A stretch of DNA of 64,000 nucleotides from NCBI GenBank assembly GCA_020744425.1, contig JAGMUV010000005.1:1860001-1924000 (forward strand), written 5' to 3'. Of this stretch, positions 21,207 through 30,978 are shown one piece after another. The notes under the pieces are model-generated. The model had not been told where the DNA came from. It searched no databases and was given only the letters and a program-made list of their open reading frames with translations. Within the stretch, counting starts at the first letter, position 1, and the number at the start of each line of letters is the position of its first letter. A program made the translations under genes and the position numbers. The stretch is from Dactylonectria macrodidyma. Its lineage: Eukaryota; Ascomycota; Sordariomycetes; Hypocreales; Nectriaceae.

Positions 21207-23177
21207 ATGGGGCAGGCAGAAAAAACGCCTCTACCGGCGCCTCGACGCCCAACCAGGCGCTGGTGGGTGGCACCGGCATGCCTCGCTGCCTTCTTCGTCC
21301 TCGCGGAACTCTTTGTCTGGCATGTGAAACGCACTCGTCGTGAAAGCACCAGTCATGACCTGGACCAACATGTCGAAGGCGTATATGGAAAGTTCCCCAG
21401 GCGCAACGACCCATTTCACTTTATCCCATGCACCAATGCGACTCTGCCGCCCTACCTCGACGATCCTCAGCCAGAACGCACCTGGCGGGCTCTATATGAG
21501 CCGGATCCCGACCGCTGGAGCTGGGAAAACAACCCTTCTGAGCACGCAGATGCGAGTGACCCGTACGCTGGGCGCGGCATCTACCTCTGTGGCTACCTAG
21601 ACCTGCCTCTTGACTACACCAACAAGTCAGACCCTCGTATCACCCGCCTGGCCGTGGCTAAGTTTCAAGTCTCCGGACTCAGCCGGGTTGATGGCAACTC
21701 CGCTCCCAGTGCTGGACGTTCCAGCAGACGAACGATCATCATTGAGCCTGGAGGTCCTGGCGGTAGCGGTACCTCATACGTATGGCGTGCCGCCGAGACT
21801 GTCACCAAGCGACTGAGCGCTGGTCAGTTTGACGTCCTGGGCTGGGATCCTCGGGGCGTCAACGCTTCGCTCCCAGCCATGTCCTGCTTCCCCTATGACG
21901 CTGATCGAGATCGCTGGTCGATGGTTGCCGGTCAGTACCTGGAGGTTTCGCCTTCACCCATTGCGCAGTTGCAAGTCGCCGACGCGATGAACGACGCCAT
22001 CTTCCGAGCTTGCTGGGAGAAGCACGGTGACCTTCCTCGCTTCGTCTCTACAGCATTCGTGGCTCGTGATCTGGAAGAAATCCGTAAGGCTCTGGGTGAG
22101 GATGAGGTGACAGGATATTTCGTCAGCTACGGCACGGGCATCGGGCAGACGTATGCCAATATGTTCCCTGAAAGCGTGGGCCGCATGATCCTCGATGGCA
22201 CCGAATACGTCAAAGACCACCGTCTCTTAGGAGGGTTTGGCTGGACGGCTCTCGATAATGTCACTGATGCTTGGAAAGATGGGTTCATTGGAGAGTGTGT
22301 CAATGCCGGACCAGGTCACTGCGCACTTGCAAAGTCCAAAGACGGGCATCCCGTCTCCGCAAAGGACCTTGAAAAGCGCATGGGGACACTCGTGACATCT
22401 TTGATCGAGAGACCGATCCCAGGATACACCGACTTCAGCGGACCATCAATCGTAACATACTCTTCCCTTGTCTCCACCATCTACGCGTCTCTCTACAACG
22501 CGCGGAGCTGGCCTGCGCTTGCCCAGATGCTCTCCGAGCTGGAAGATGGCAACTCGACCCTTGCAGCAGCGTTTCTCGAGCACATGGCCTGGGAATACGA
22601 TCCTACACTGCCGGCCACCCCTTCTCGGCGCCCGTCCTCAGATGAACTCACATCTCTCGTCATCTGCTCCGACGGCTATGATGCGCCCCTCCCTCCCGAT
22701 GATTTGATCTGGTGGGCGTCGCTTTGGGCCAACATGACTGCCGACTCTTGGATTGCGGGCAACGCACGCTTCTACGATGTGTTACCCTGCCAACACTTCA
22801 CCAAGTACTGGCCCAAGCCCGCAGAAGTCTACCGGGGTGACCTGAACAACACCCTTCGCTTCCCGGTTTTGCTGATTGCTGAGACATATGACCCAGCAAC
22901 ACCATTGCGTAACGGGAGGAGGCTTCTCGACGAGATGGGCGACAATGCGCGGCTCATTGTTCACCACGGATATGGGCATTCTTCGAGAGACACGTCGAAC
23001 TGCACGGATGCTATTGCCAAGTTGTTCATTCTCGACGGCGAACTACCAAAAGAATCCGAGACAGCATGCTACGCCAACGAGAAACCGTACCTCTATGACG
23101 ACGGTGTAACAACAGCAGCCAAAGAGCAGTGGGATCCTTTTGCAGAGTGGATCAAACACACTCGGACTTTGATATGA
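21207..23177 (+). CDS. membrane-anchored TAP-like alpha/beta hydrolase (S33 peptidase family)
   Basis: A single exon encodes 656 residues. A basic N terminus (RRPTRRWW) precedes one hydrophobic segment at about 20-40, so the protein is a likely type II membrane protein with its catalytic part outside the cytosol; potential N-glycosylation sites (NAT, NKS, NAS) fit this. The hydrolase fold shows the oxyanion loop EPGGPGGSG near 180-188, GWDPRGVNAS, the nucleophile in FVSYGTGIG (S307), an acid in AETYDPATP and a histidine in HHGYGHSS. The tail has the TAP-like C-terminal domain order. The usual Gly two residues before the nucleophile (GFSYG) is Phe here, which is unusual. Relatives cleave N-terminal tripeptides or prolines from peptides. 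The start at 21207 is the first ATG of the frame. Confidence 0.87.
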   Translation: MGQAEKTPLPAPRRPTRRWWVAPACLAAFFVLAELFVWHVKRTRRESTSHDLDQHVEGVYGKFPRRNDPFHFIPCTNATLPPYLDDPQPERTWRALYEPDPDRWSWENNPSEHADASDPYAGRGIYLCGYLDLPLDYTNKSDPRITRLAVAKFQVSGLSRVDGNSAPSAGRSSRRTIIIEPGGPGGSGTSYVWRAAETVTKRLSAGQFDVLGWDPRGVNASLPAMSCFPYDADRDRWSMVAGQYLEVSPSPIAQLQVADAMNDAIFRACWEKHGDLPRFVSTAFVARDLEEIRKALGEDEVTGYFVSYGTGIGQTYANMFPESVGRMILDGTEYVKDHRLLGGFGWTALDNVTDAWKDGFIGECVNAGPGHCALAKSKDGHPVSAKDLEKRMGTLVTSLIERPIPGYTDFSGPSIVTYSSLVSTIYASLYNARSWPALAQMLSELEDGNSTLAAAFLEHMAWEYDPTLPATPSRRPSSDELTSLVICSDGYDAPLPPDDLIWWASLWANMTADSWIAGNARFYDVLPCQHFTKYWPKPAEVYRGDLNNTLRFPVLLIAETYDPATPLRNGRRLLDEMGDNARLIVHHGYGHSSRDTSNCTDAIAKLFILDGELPKESETACYANEKPYLYDDGVTTAAKEQWDPFAEWIKHTRTLI

Positions 23178-24247
23178 TGTACTGCGCTGCACTTGTGTAT
23201 ACTGTATCACTAAGATTTGTGTGTACCATAAGTCTTCATAGTTCGTAGTTCATCATGGATATTTCTTCAAGTGTGCTTCCTAGACGCATAGCCATACCGG
23301 CTCATCAGGAAAGATTAACTTTAGTGTGATCAAGGCGTCATCATCTTCAAGAAAACGCGACAGCCGCCAGACCATGAGATATTGTCCATCTCAAATTGAG
23401 TGTTGCCGGTACCCGCTGCACCTCAAAGTAAGGCTAATAACTCAAGAGTAATAAATCAAGTTATGTTGCGATGAAAAAGGGAAAATAAAGAAGTCAGATA
23501 TTAAGTAGTGATGGCATGATGCTCGCTGTGCTTCTGAATGCCGGCCTGCCAACGTTGCTATTCCCAGCCACATAGCGTCTTGGATGCGGGTTTGCGGCAG
23601 CGCGCTTCTCAAATTTGACATGGTGCTCAAGTCAATGTAATAAAAAAAATTCATGATTGCGACACAATACTCACCGTTACTCACCAGTCTAATGCTTCAC
23701 GAGCATTGTGCGCAATGATTGCTGCGTTGTGCAGAAAACATACATTACAAATCTGTCAATCGAACGTAACGCGCAAGACCAAGAGCAAAACAGTCGCAAT
23801 AACGATGAGACGGGTAGTGAAAGAGAAACAGGAACGGGATATGAAACGAATAGCCTACGTCATTAGGTAGCCATGTGGTGTTTGCAATCGACTTGTCGCC
23901 CCAGCTAAAATTGTAGCAGTACGGGTCTCGTGACGTGGGGGTCCCGATACATTACCGCATGTCAACACCAAAAACCACATGACGCACGTGTCGTGATACT
24001 TACACCTCCCACATAGGTCACGTACAACACGACGCGCAATCAGGTGGAGAGAGTACTTACCAAAATAACTGAAAGCAGGGCCCTTTCACTAAAAATGACC
24101 GTATTAGTTGTTTCTTGAGTCGTCAAGAATGACCCGTACTGGGTAACGAGAACAAAGTAAGATGTGAAAATCATTAGTGTCATAAGATACAGATATGTAC
24201 AGCTTGCTTGCTTCCCGTATATACAGCGCGCCCTGCCACCTCCAGTG
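23178..24247. other. convergent intergenic region
   Basis: The region lies between the 3' ends of the TAP-like gene and the acidic-protein gene. Open frames are short and carry no motif. The centre (about 23430-23900) is moderately AT-rich. I see no RNA gene. Confidence 0.5.
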
Positions 24248-25432
24248 CTAGTCCAGCCGTCTCCTACCCACCGCCCGTCTCCGTATGGGATCTGGTGTGG
24301 GCTTCTGGATCTTACTGAGCGACTCATCAGGGCTCCTCCGGATCTCCATGAGGGAACTTCGGTGGTACCTCGGTGAGGGTGAAGGTGAGCGTCGGTGGGG
24401 AGAGGGGATCCTCCGCGACACCACGGACTTATACTCAATATAACAGGATGCGATGGTTTCTTGTCGGGGTGTGGGTGTGTCGGAATCTAGGGTATCGTTA
24501 TTGAAATCGAATGCATCGATTGCATCTTCAGGGAATTGAGCAACAGGAAATTCGTCCTCGAAGTCCTCATCGAAGTCATCGTGAACATGTTCCTCCTCAA
24601 TGGTCTTGGCCATTGACGACGGGCTCTCAGCGCAGTCAGAGGTGACAGCACTCTCACAATCGTCTGATTGCGAGGTCTCATCGTCGTCGTCGACGTGCGA
24701 CCGTTTCAAGTCAGGAACGAAAGGTCCTGACTCTGAACCAGAGAAGGACATGGAGCGTGATGGCGGGTTAGAAGAGTATCCATGGGACTCCAGATCTGCC
24801 GCCGGCGAGCATGCACAAGAGTCGGAGTGCATGGCCTCTGAGTTGGGAGGTGAGAGAGGTGCCTCAACAACACTGGAGGACCGGATGTTGGTGTGGATGG
24901 AGAGTGGTTCTTTGGTCATGACGAACTCGTCATCGCCGAAGAAACGGGGAAGGGAGGCATCGTCGACACTGCTGGCCGAAGTGCTTTCAGTTTTGACGCT
25001 GTTCGTCTCGGAATAGGTGGAGGAAGAGACGGAGGCAGTTTCATGTTGATCGAGGTAGTTGTCGGGGAGATAGCTCGCGAAGTAACGGACAATAGAGTCA
25101 AATGACCTGGTCCGAAAGAGCTGGAGAGCGTATTGCCAGTGTTCCGAGTCCATCAGCTTGGGGTTGGCGATGATCTCAACGGCCAACGACTCGAGAGACT
25201 CGTGGAGCTCAGTGAGCCGTTGGCGTTGGCGATCGGCCATCAAGCGATGGAACTCGTCGGTAGTATCGGCATTACGGGAGATTTCGTAGACGTCGTGGTG
25301 GAAAGCCTCGGGGTCCTGGATGTTGAAGGAGAAGGTGTTGTACTGATCGTGGAGTTTGGTAAAGAGGTCATCCCTCTTCATGCCGAACTTCCAGGCTGGC
25401 CAAGACCAGCCTGGATCGTCTATGTCAAGCAT
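24248..25432 (-). CDS. acidic, Ser-rich protein of unknown function
   Basis: A single open frame gives 394 residues from the ATG at 25432 (MLDIDDPGWSWPAWKFGM). The N-terminal half looks helical, with an amphipathic stretch (EFHRLMADRQRQRLTELHESL) and a conserved-looking Trp/aromatic pattern. The second half is disordered, with acidic runs (DDFDEDFEDEF) and a basic Ser-Pro-rich tail (SPHRRSPSPSPR) ending in RRRAVGRRRLD, a plausible nuclear localisation signal. I do not recognise the family. The same frame stays open and protein-like upstream to 25564, but no ATG lies there. In front of it, ATG GAT ATG CAA is followed directly by TAG (25567-25565). The true start may be an upstream exon spliced at that TAG, or the ATG at 25432. 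Confidence 0.7.
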   Translation of the reverse strand: MLDIDDPGWSWPAWKFGMKRDDLFTKLHDQYNTFSFNIQDPEAFHHDVYEISRNADTTDEFHRLMADRQRQRLTELHESLESLAVEIIANPKLMDSEHWQYALQLFRTRSFDSIVRYFASYLPDNYLDQHETASVSSSTYSETNSVKTESTSASSVDDASLPRFFGDDEFVMTKEPLSIHTNIRSSSVVEAPLSPPNSEAMHSDSCACSPAADLESHGYSSNPPSRSMSFSGSESGPFVPDLKRSHVDDDDETSQSDDCESAVTSDCAESPSSMAKTIEEEHVHDDFDEDFEDEFPVAQFPEDAIDAFDFNNDTLDSDTPTPRQETIASCYIEYKSVVSRRIPSPHRRSPSPSPRYHRSSLMEIRRSPDESLSKIQKPTPDPIRRRAVGRRRLD

Positions 25433-25579
25433 GTTAAGGTCACTGTCGCGTGGGGAGGATGTAAAGTGGAATCGTGGTTGTTCGGGGGGGTTGTAGGGAG
25501 GAAGGGGGTCAGCCCAGTTTATTGCACCGCGTCGTTCGTTCAAAGCTCGAGTGAGCTTTGTGATCTATTGCATATCCAT

Positions 25580-27817
25580 GGTGGAGAAGGTGAAATCGGC
25601 GAGTGCTCAGCGGTCTCAAGGGACTGGAGCAAGCGAGCGATATCGATTGTTATGGGCGAATTTTGGTGCTGGGTTGTGCGGTTCGTGGGCGGAGAGACGG
25701 TGCGTGGGCGTGGTGACGGTAACGAGAACAGGATCGCTGGTGGTTTGGGGTGCGCCGACTAGCAACATAATTCGGACTGCAGTGGCCCCCAGCCCGAGGA
25801 CGGCGGTTGTTGCCTTAGGCAGAGATTGTGGCACCGCATCACGATTTTAATTGGATGCATTGTCAAAAAGTCGGGCACGCGAGACCGCAAATGCATCACT
25901 CCGCCACTTGTGCGAGCCAATCAACAACAGGTTGAGATGAGGTTGTCCAATCTCCGTGTTCCATGTGGGCCTGCGCATATGCAATGACCCACACAGACGA
26001 AAAACATGTCCAATTAGAAACAGGGTGTCCACACCTGCCGAAGCTAAAGGGGCTGTTAGGGGCGAAGGGAGCGATTTGCTGACCCACTCACTGTGCATGT
26101 GTGGGTTCGCCACTGTGCGAACACCAGAACGAAGCGACCAGAACATCCGAAAATCGCTGCCCAGCCAAAACTGCCTTCGTCACCACACTCTCGTGTTCAT
26201 TCCAGGCCATTGCTTACATACACCACCACTACAACCACTACACGTGCAACACACCAACTCTCTCGACTAACAAATCAACCAACCTTCACTGGCTCAGAGC
26301 AACTGACCCCACCCTCCCAGTCAACCATCACCTCGGATTCACTTGATGGAGGTCGTGACAGCCTCACGTTCAGTCGAGAGTCAGGCTCTACGCTTTCCTT
26401 TTCGCTTTAAATCTGCTTCTGGGTGGTCGTCTGGTCGATACCGTAATAGCGTCGTCAAGGTTGGCTGCCCACAAAATCAACTTGATTGTGTCATGGTTAT
26501 AGTTGCTCCGTCACCTGGTTGGTCTCCGGACCAGACGGAAGTCCTCCTCAGCGCCTCGGTGTCAGCCCCAGTCTGAGGCCTCTTCTAATGGACCGCACAG
26601 CCGCCAGTGTCATTAGCGTACAACTGATAAGTGTGGCGCAGGCGGTCTGTCTATTGCTGAGGCTCGAGATGGGAAGCACATCTCGAATCCAGCGACCCGT
26701 TGCAATCTTAGCAGGCCGTGCAGCATCTTTCAGCCACAACCACTAGCCAGCTTCATCCACTTCTCGACAGACCTTGTCCAGCCCTACCCATTCGTAGGGT
26801 CAACACTCAATGATGCCACTTCGCTTGTACCCACTTTGATCGCCAGCGCAAAAATCTAGGGCAGATACCATCCAGGCAGGCTGTCAGAGCCCCTCCAGGC
26901 TCCAAAGTCCTCCCACCCATTGGAAGCCCCACACGACCATGCCCTTCCCCAGGCACCCGCTGCGCGCCGCTCCTCCCGCTTGTTCGCCGCCTCTGATTCC
27001 CTCGAGGCCGGCACAATGCTAGGCCATCACAGGCTATCACAGGCTACGTGCTGGAAAGGCTAGGGCAAGACAGGCCCTGGCCATGGCGAACCAGGCGGGG
27101 AGGTACATATATCATTGTATCTGGCTCGTTGAATGACGGGGTCAGTTCCTTCATTGTGGAGGCTGAGACGAGATGGGACTCCATCAGCAGGCCTGGCCGA
27201 TTCCCTCTCCGCCCCCATCAAAAGACCCCGGTTTGCCCTTCTGATGTTCTCACCCCGAACAGACGATTTCTGTCCTGTTCCATGTGCCGCTCTGGTTCCT
27301 ACCTCTGATTACCTACAGAGGCTGTACCCAACAAGCGACTCATTGTATACTGCGCGCTTGTCCAGCTCCATTTCATACATTACCTAGCCACAGCCCACTT
27401 CGAACCCCCCTTTTGAAATTTACTCTCTTCCCCCTTGTCACTCTTCTGCTATATTTATCTGCCTCGGCCGAGCTGAGTTGAGCTGACCAGCCATTTGCCT
27501 TGCCGACCGCCGCCTCACTCTACTCAATCCCACTCACTGGCTCACTCGCACTCTCACGACTGGACACAACGCAACTCAATTTCAGAAGGACGCACCACGG
27601 CTCAGCTCAACGCAACACTACCCGTGCATCACCACCTCTATTCAACAAATATAGGCTCTTCTCCTCACTCTAGCTGGGATACTTCTATCTGACCTGTCTT
27701 GGTTGGCTTGTCCCCCAGGTACACTCACTCATCTTTTTCGCTCGTCATCCTTTCAGCCTTCCGCCACCGTCCCGTTTGCTTACCAACGTCGCATGGGCCG
27801 TTAGGCACGCCAACCTG
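25580..27817. other. long divergent intergenic region
   Basis: This 2.2-kb interval holds the promoter of the minus-strand acidic-protein gene and the promoter and leader of the kinase gene. From about 27230 to 27800 it is pyrimidine-rich (long CT and CACT stretches), as in long transcribed leaders of fungal regulatory genes. No supported coding frame is present. Confidence 0.5.
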
Positions 27818-29677
27818 ATGGCGGATCCAAGGCTGGTGCTCTCCGAGGCTGTCTCGGAGGAGCGCACCGAGCCATTTTCACAGACCCAGATTGATTCTTT
27901 GTTCAAAGGCATCCGTGTCGAGGAGCCAGTTCCTCCGGCAGACGCCGGGTCTGTTCCTCTCGACAACCTCCAGGTCGAGGAACATCACCACAGGCAAGGC
28001 ATCCGCATCTTGGTTCGCCCTCTAGCCAACTCGCGGTCCGTCAGTCCTGGCAGTGACAGTTGCCAGTGGCTTGCGCTTCGCGCTGAGGTCGCCTCCTCGG
28101 ATCAGCCTGAGCACAAGGTCCTCGCTGTGACTCAGACATCCAAGGACATCAAGTTCTCCGTCCGCATTCCCGGCGAGACCCAGGACGAGGCTTCACGACC
28201 TCCCTTATGGTGCGAGCTGTACTACGACCCTGCCAGTGACAAGGTGATCTTCCTGAACAAATCAGATGTACCAATATCCCTCTCTGGCGTCTCCCATACC
28301 CCGCTATCAAGCCCTCCCCTCACCGAAGCCCTTGTCATCAATCCAGCTGTGGCCAAGGCCTTGAGGCCAGGAACATGGCGCATCACTGTTAGAGACATCG
28401 CCGTTCTGGACTTTAGGATCCTAGAGAAGCGTCCAGTGACGCTGTACCAACCCCAAGCACCCACCATCGTGGAGGAAGTGTCTTCATCAAGCAGTTCTAG
28501 CCAAATCATCTCGGGTGGGAAGCGAGCCTTGACCCCAGAAGTTGATGTGAAAAGGGCCAAGGTCCGCGTCTCGGATCCTGATTTACCTGGGGATGATGGC
28601 GTTATCATGTTTCTAAGGCCTGCCGCCGATCCTCTGGTCTTTCCCCTGCCCAACGGTCGCGAGAGCAAAGAGCTGTCTGCTATAAATGGCCACGCATTGC
28701 TAGACGCCGAAAAAGGCCAGACGATTGCAGTGCCTGGAGGTTGCGAGCTTGACGAGTACCAACTAACCAAGCGGGATCCGATTGCATCCACATCGTTGTC
28801 GGCAGTATACACTGCAGACTATTCCCACGTACCCGACAACATCGTGACCGTCAAAGTGCTCAAGACCCGTGTCGCGAACCCGAATGACAAGCCTCATGTA
28901 CACGAACGGAATGTCATCCGCCAAGCCGACATGTGGTTACGTGAGTGCAAGAGCCAAGAAGAACTCCAGCACGAGTCCATCGTCCGATACTACGGCGGTG
29001 ACGCGCGTTTCCTATCCCTGTACATGGAGCATGTTGACGCAAAGGATCTGACCGCCGCTCCACGATGGAGGAACAAGGCAAACGACGAGTTTCAAGGCGA
29101 CAGAACTGATGCCCTCAGGATCCTGCGAGACATTTCCGGCGCATTGAACTACATTCACGGCCGCAAGCTGGTCCACAATGACATCAAGCCCGCCAATATC
29201 CTGTACTCACCAGAGCGTGGTGCTGTCCTCTGCGACTTTGGACTTTCAACTTCAGCAAACAACTCACCAATGGGTGGCGGAACACCATACTACGTACCCC
29301 CAGAGTTCATCGGGCGCAAGCTCCGAGGTCCTGCATCGGATGTCTGGGCCGTAGGCGTCACCATGCTTTATGTCCTACGCAAGATATCATTCCCTGACTG
29401 TCGCGCCCGCCGTCACCACCCCAAGCCGCTATATTGGCAAATCTCCGGGGTGAACAACCCGACAACACCTCACAAACAATACGGCAATGGACAACCGGCC
29501 ATCAACCAGATGCGAGACTGGTTGACAGAAATATTTGACGCTAGAGAGAAGCTTGATACGAAAGATCGACTTGAGCGACTGGTAAAGGAGATGTTGACGC
29601 CGAATCCACAACAACGTATCACTATGGCGAGGGTGCTGCAAGAGTTGACTGTCGATCAGATTTCGGTTGGAGGCTGA
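27818..29677 (+). CDS. atypical Ser/Thr protein kinase with FHA-like N-terminal region
   Basis: A single exon of 619 residues. The kinase domain spans about 310 to 615. It has the VAIK-type lysine (VTVKVLK), a helix-C glutamate in WLREC, a catalytic loop reading HNDIKPANIL (near residue 453) in place of HRDxKxxN, an intact DFG (CDFGLS), and PPE for APE (YVPPEF), followed by SDVWAVGV. The glycine-rich loop is replaced by DPIASTSLSAVY. The catalytic Asp, Lys and Asn are kept, so activity is plausible. The N-terminal part (about 95-200) reads like an FHA-type sandwich (WCELYYDPASDKVIFLNKS). The centre carries a basic KRAL/KRAKVR patch. The start at 27818 (MADPRLVLSEAV) is the first ATG of the frame. 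It is a cytosolic or nuclear signalling protein with unknown substrate. Confidence 0.85.
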   Translation: MADPRLVLSEAVSEERTEPFSQTQIDSLFKGIRVEEPVPPADAGSVPLDNLQVEEHHHRQGIRILVRPLANSRSVSPGSDSCQWLALRAEVASSDQPEHKVLAVTQTSKDIKFSVRIPGETQDEASRPPLWCELYYDPASDKVIFLNKSDVPISLSGVSHTPLSSPPLTEALVINPAVAKALRPGTWRITVRDIAVLDFRILEKRPVTLYQPQAPTIVEEVSSSSSSSQIISGGKRALTPEVDVKRAKVRVSDPDLPGDDGVIMFLRPAADPLVFPLPNGRESKELSAINGHALLDAEKGQTIAVPGGCELDEYQLTKRDPIASTSLSAVYTADYSHVPDNIVTVKVLKTRVANPNDKPHVHERNVIRQADMWLRECKSQEELQHESIVRYYGGDARFLSLYMEHVDAKDLTAAPRWRNKANDEFQGDRTDALRILRDISGALNYIHGRKLVHNDIKPANILYSPERGAVLCDFGLSTSANNSPMGGGTPYYVPPEFIGRKLRGPASDVWAVGVTMLYVLRKISFPDCRARRHHPKPLYWQISGVNNPTTPHKQYGNGQPAINQMRDWLTEIFDAREKLDTKDRLERLVKEMLTPNPQQRITMARVLQELTVDQISVGG

Positions 29678-30072
29678 AAGCAGCCGGGGTCATGGAGGAA
29701 TTAATCAAAGGATTTACACTCGCATTTGAATTCTTAGGTGTCAAGTTCGCTTTCATTACGGAGCTCAGATCGGGTAACGACATGTATTTCGTCACGAGCA
29801 ACAAACACGAGCCGTTTCTACAAGTTAACAGGGTAAGCAGTCTGGATAGAATAGAGGATGCTAGCGGCTAACGTGTTCCAGATTGAATCATACCATACGG
29901 ATGATTACAGGCGCCTTGGGACATATTTTGCATAAGCCAGAAGCAACAGGAGTGGTTTTCTCCGTTGCCTATTATAAGCATAGAACGTCTTAATCGTTCA
30001 TTCATGAGCTCATGAGGGTCATTCGCCCTCATCCATTACTATTCATCCATTTTCATCAGCTCCACACTACAA
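29678..30072. other. convergent spacer
   Basis: The 3' ends of the kinase gene and the BIM1-like gene face each other. The spacer probably contains only untranslated tails; no other feature is visible. Confidence 0.6.
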
Positions 30073-30807
30073 TTACAGACCCATGCCCATGACAAATGCA
30101 GCTGCAAGTCCCACGACGGAAACCAGTGTAGCCTTGTTCACACCAAGCATGCCAGCAGCGTTGTCCTCACTCTCCGAGTCAGACGAGTCTGTCGAGTTGG
30201 TGTCGTTGCTGCTCGCATCCTCATCCACACTAGCCTGGTTCTTGACGGTGAAGTACTCAACTTCGGAGGTGCAATTGCTAGGTCCTGTAGCATTCTTCTT
30301 GAAGCGGATGTCGGCGCAGTTGTATAGAGCGTTGCCGGACGCGCCACTGGTGACGATCTGTAGACTGGCCAAGTCGCCATCCTGGACCTCAATTGGCACC
30401 TCGAGCTTGTCGACGCACAGGATGCCGGGGCTAGTGGCGTTCCAGAAATTGGGCGTCAAGGAAATGTTGAAGTTGGTCGAGTTCTCACCAAGCCCGAGGT
30501 TGATGAAGACAAAGGTGTAGTCATGGTGCAGCTCTAGCTTGACAGCACCGCCATCGAGGGGCCAGTCGGTGATGTTACCCTCGCCGTAATCAGCACCAGC
30601 GCCTAAGGGAGGCCAATGTCAGCATGATGATTGTGGGTAATCCTAGTTCCGAGCAATGGGCAACATACAGGGGTTGAGCCACTGGTTATAGACAGCCTCT
30701 CCTTCCTCGGAGAGAGTGTCTGCCCTCCACTCAGGGAAGAGAACTCCGAAGTGGGCCGTAACGGCCTTGGCAGCAGCCAGAGCGAGGAGGGTCTTCGTAG
30801 CGATCAT
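30073..30807 (-). CDS. BIM1-like (X325 family) copper-binding protein, predicted GPI-anchored
   Basis: Two exons, 30807-30669 and 30602-30073, join in phase (donor GTATGT, acceptor TAG) to give 222 residues. The signal peptide (MIATKTLLALAAAKAVTA) ends just before His19, so the mature chain begins HFGVLFPEWRADTL. An N-terminal His of this kind is the copper brace of LPMO-like X325 proteins. A second candidate ligand is in LELHHDY. Four cysteines (NPC, ILC, YNC, SNC) fit the two disulfides of the family, and several NxS/T sites suggest glycosylation. A Ser/Thr/Asp-rich spacer and a hydrophobic C terminus (LVSVVGLAAAFVMGMGL) predict a GPI anchor. Characterised members such as Cryptococcus Bim1 act in copper uptake, not in polysaccharide cleavage; the role here is inferred. 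Confidence 0.9.
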
Positions 30808-30885
30808 CTTGCTGTGATGGAGATTGAGGAGGTTGGTCGAGGTAGAATTGAGGAGAAGGTAGGTGTACAGGTCAGAGAAGAGGTG

Positions 30886-30915
30886 AGGCAAGGTAAGCTG
30901 AGGCAAGGTAAGCTG
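30886..30915 (+). repeat. 15-bp direct duplication upstream of the BIM1-like gene
   Basis: GAGGCAAGGTAAGCT occurs twice in tandem about 80-110 bases upstream of the ATG at 30807, inside the presumed leader. It may be a simple slippage duplication. Confidence 0.85.
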
Positions 30916-30970
30916 AGGGTGAGGAGGCAGCTGCGGAGAAGTCTTGAGAAGCTGAGAAGCTGCTTGTGGT

Positions 30971-30978
30971 CTTTATAC
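30971..30978 (-). promoter_or_regulatory. TATA box of the BIM1-like gene
   Basis: The minus strand reads GTATAAAG about 165 bases before the ATG at 30807, a good TATA match at a plausible distance. There is no transcript evidence. Confidence 0.5.

Noticed and set aside
14530..23177. Possible metabolic cluster (aldolase, amine oxidase, two peptidases)
   Set aside because: There is no synthase, tailoring set or pathway regulator nearby and one member is broken; adjacency is more simply chance.
24040..24438. 132-codon minus frame overlapping the end of the acidic-protein gene
   Set aside because: It overlaps the supported gene in another frame and has no recognisable motif.
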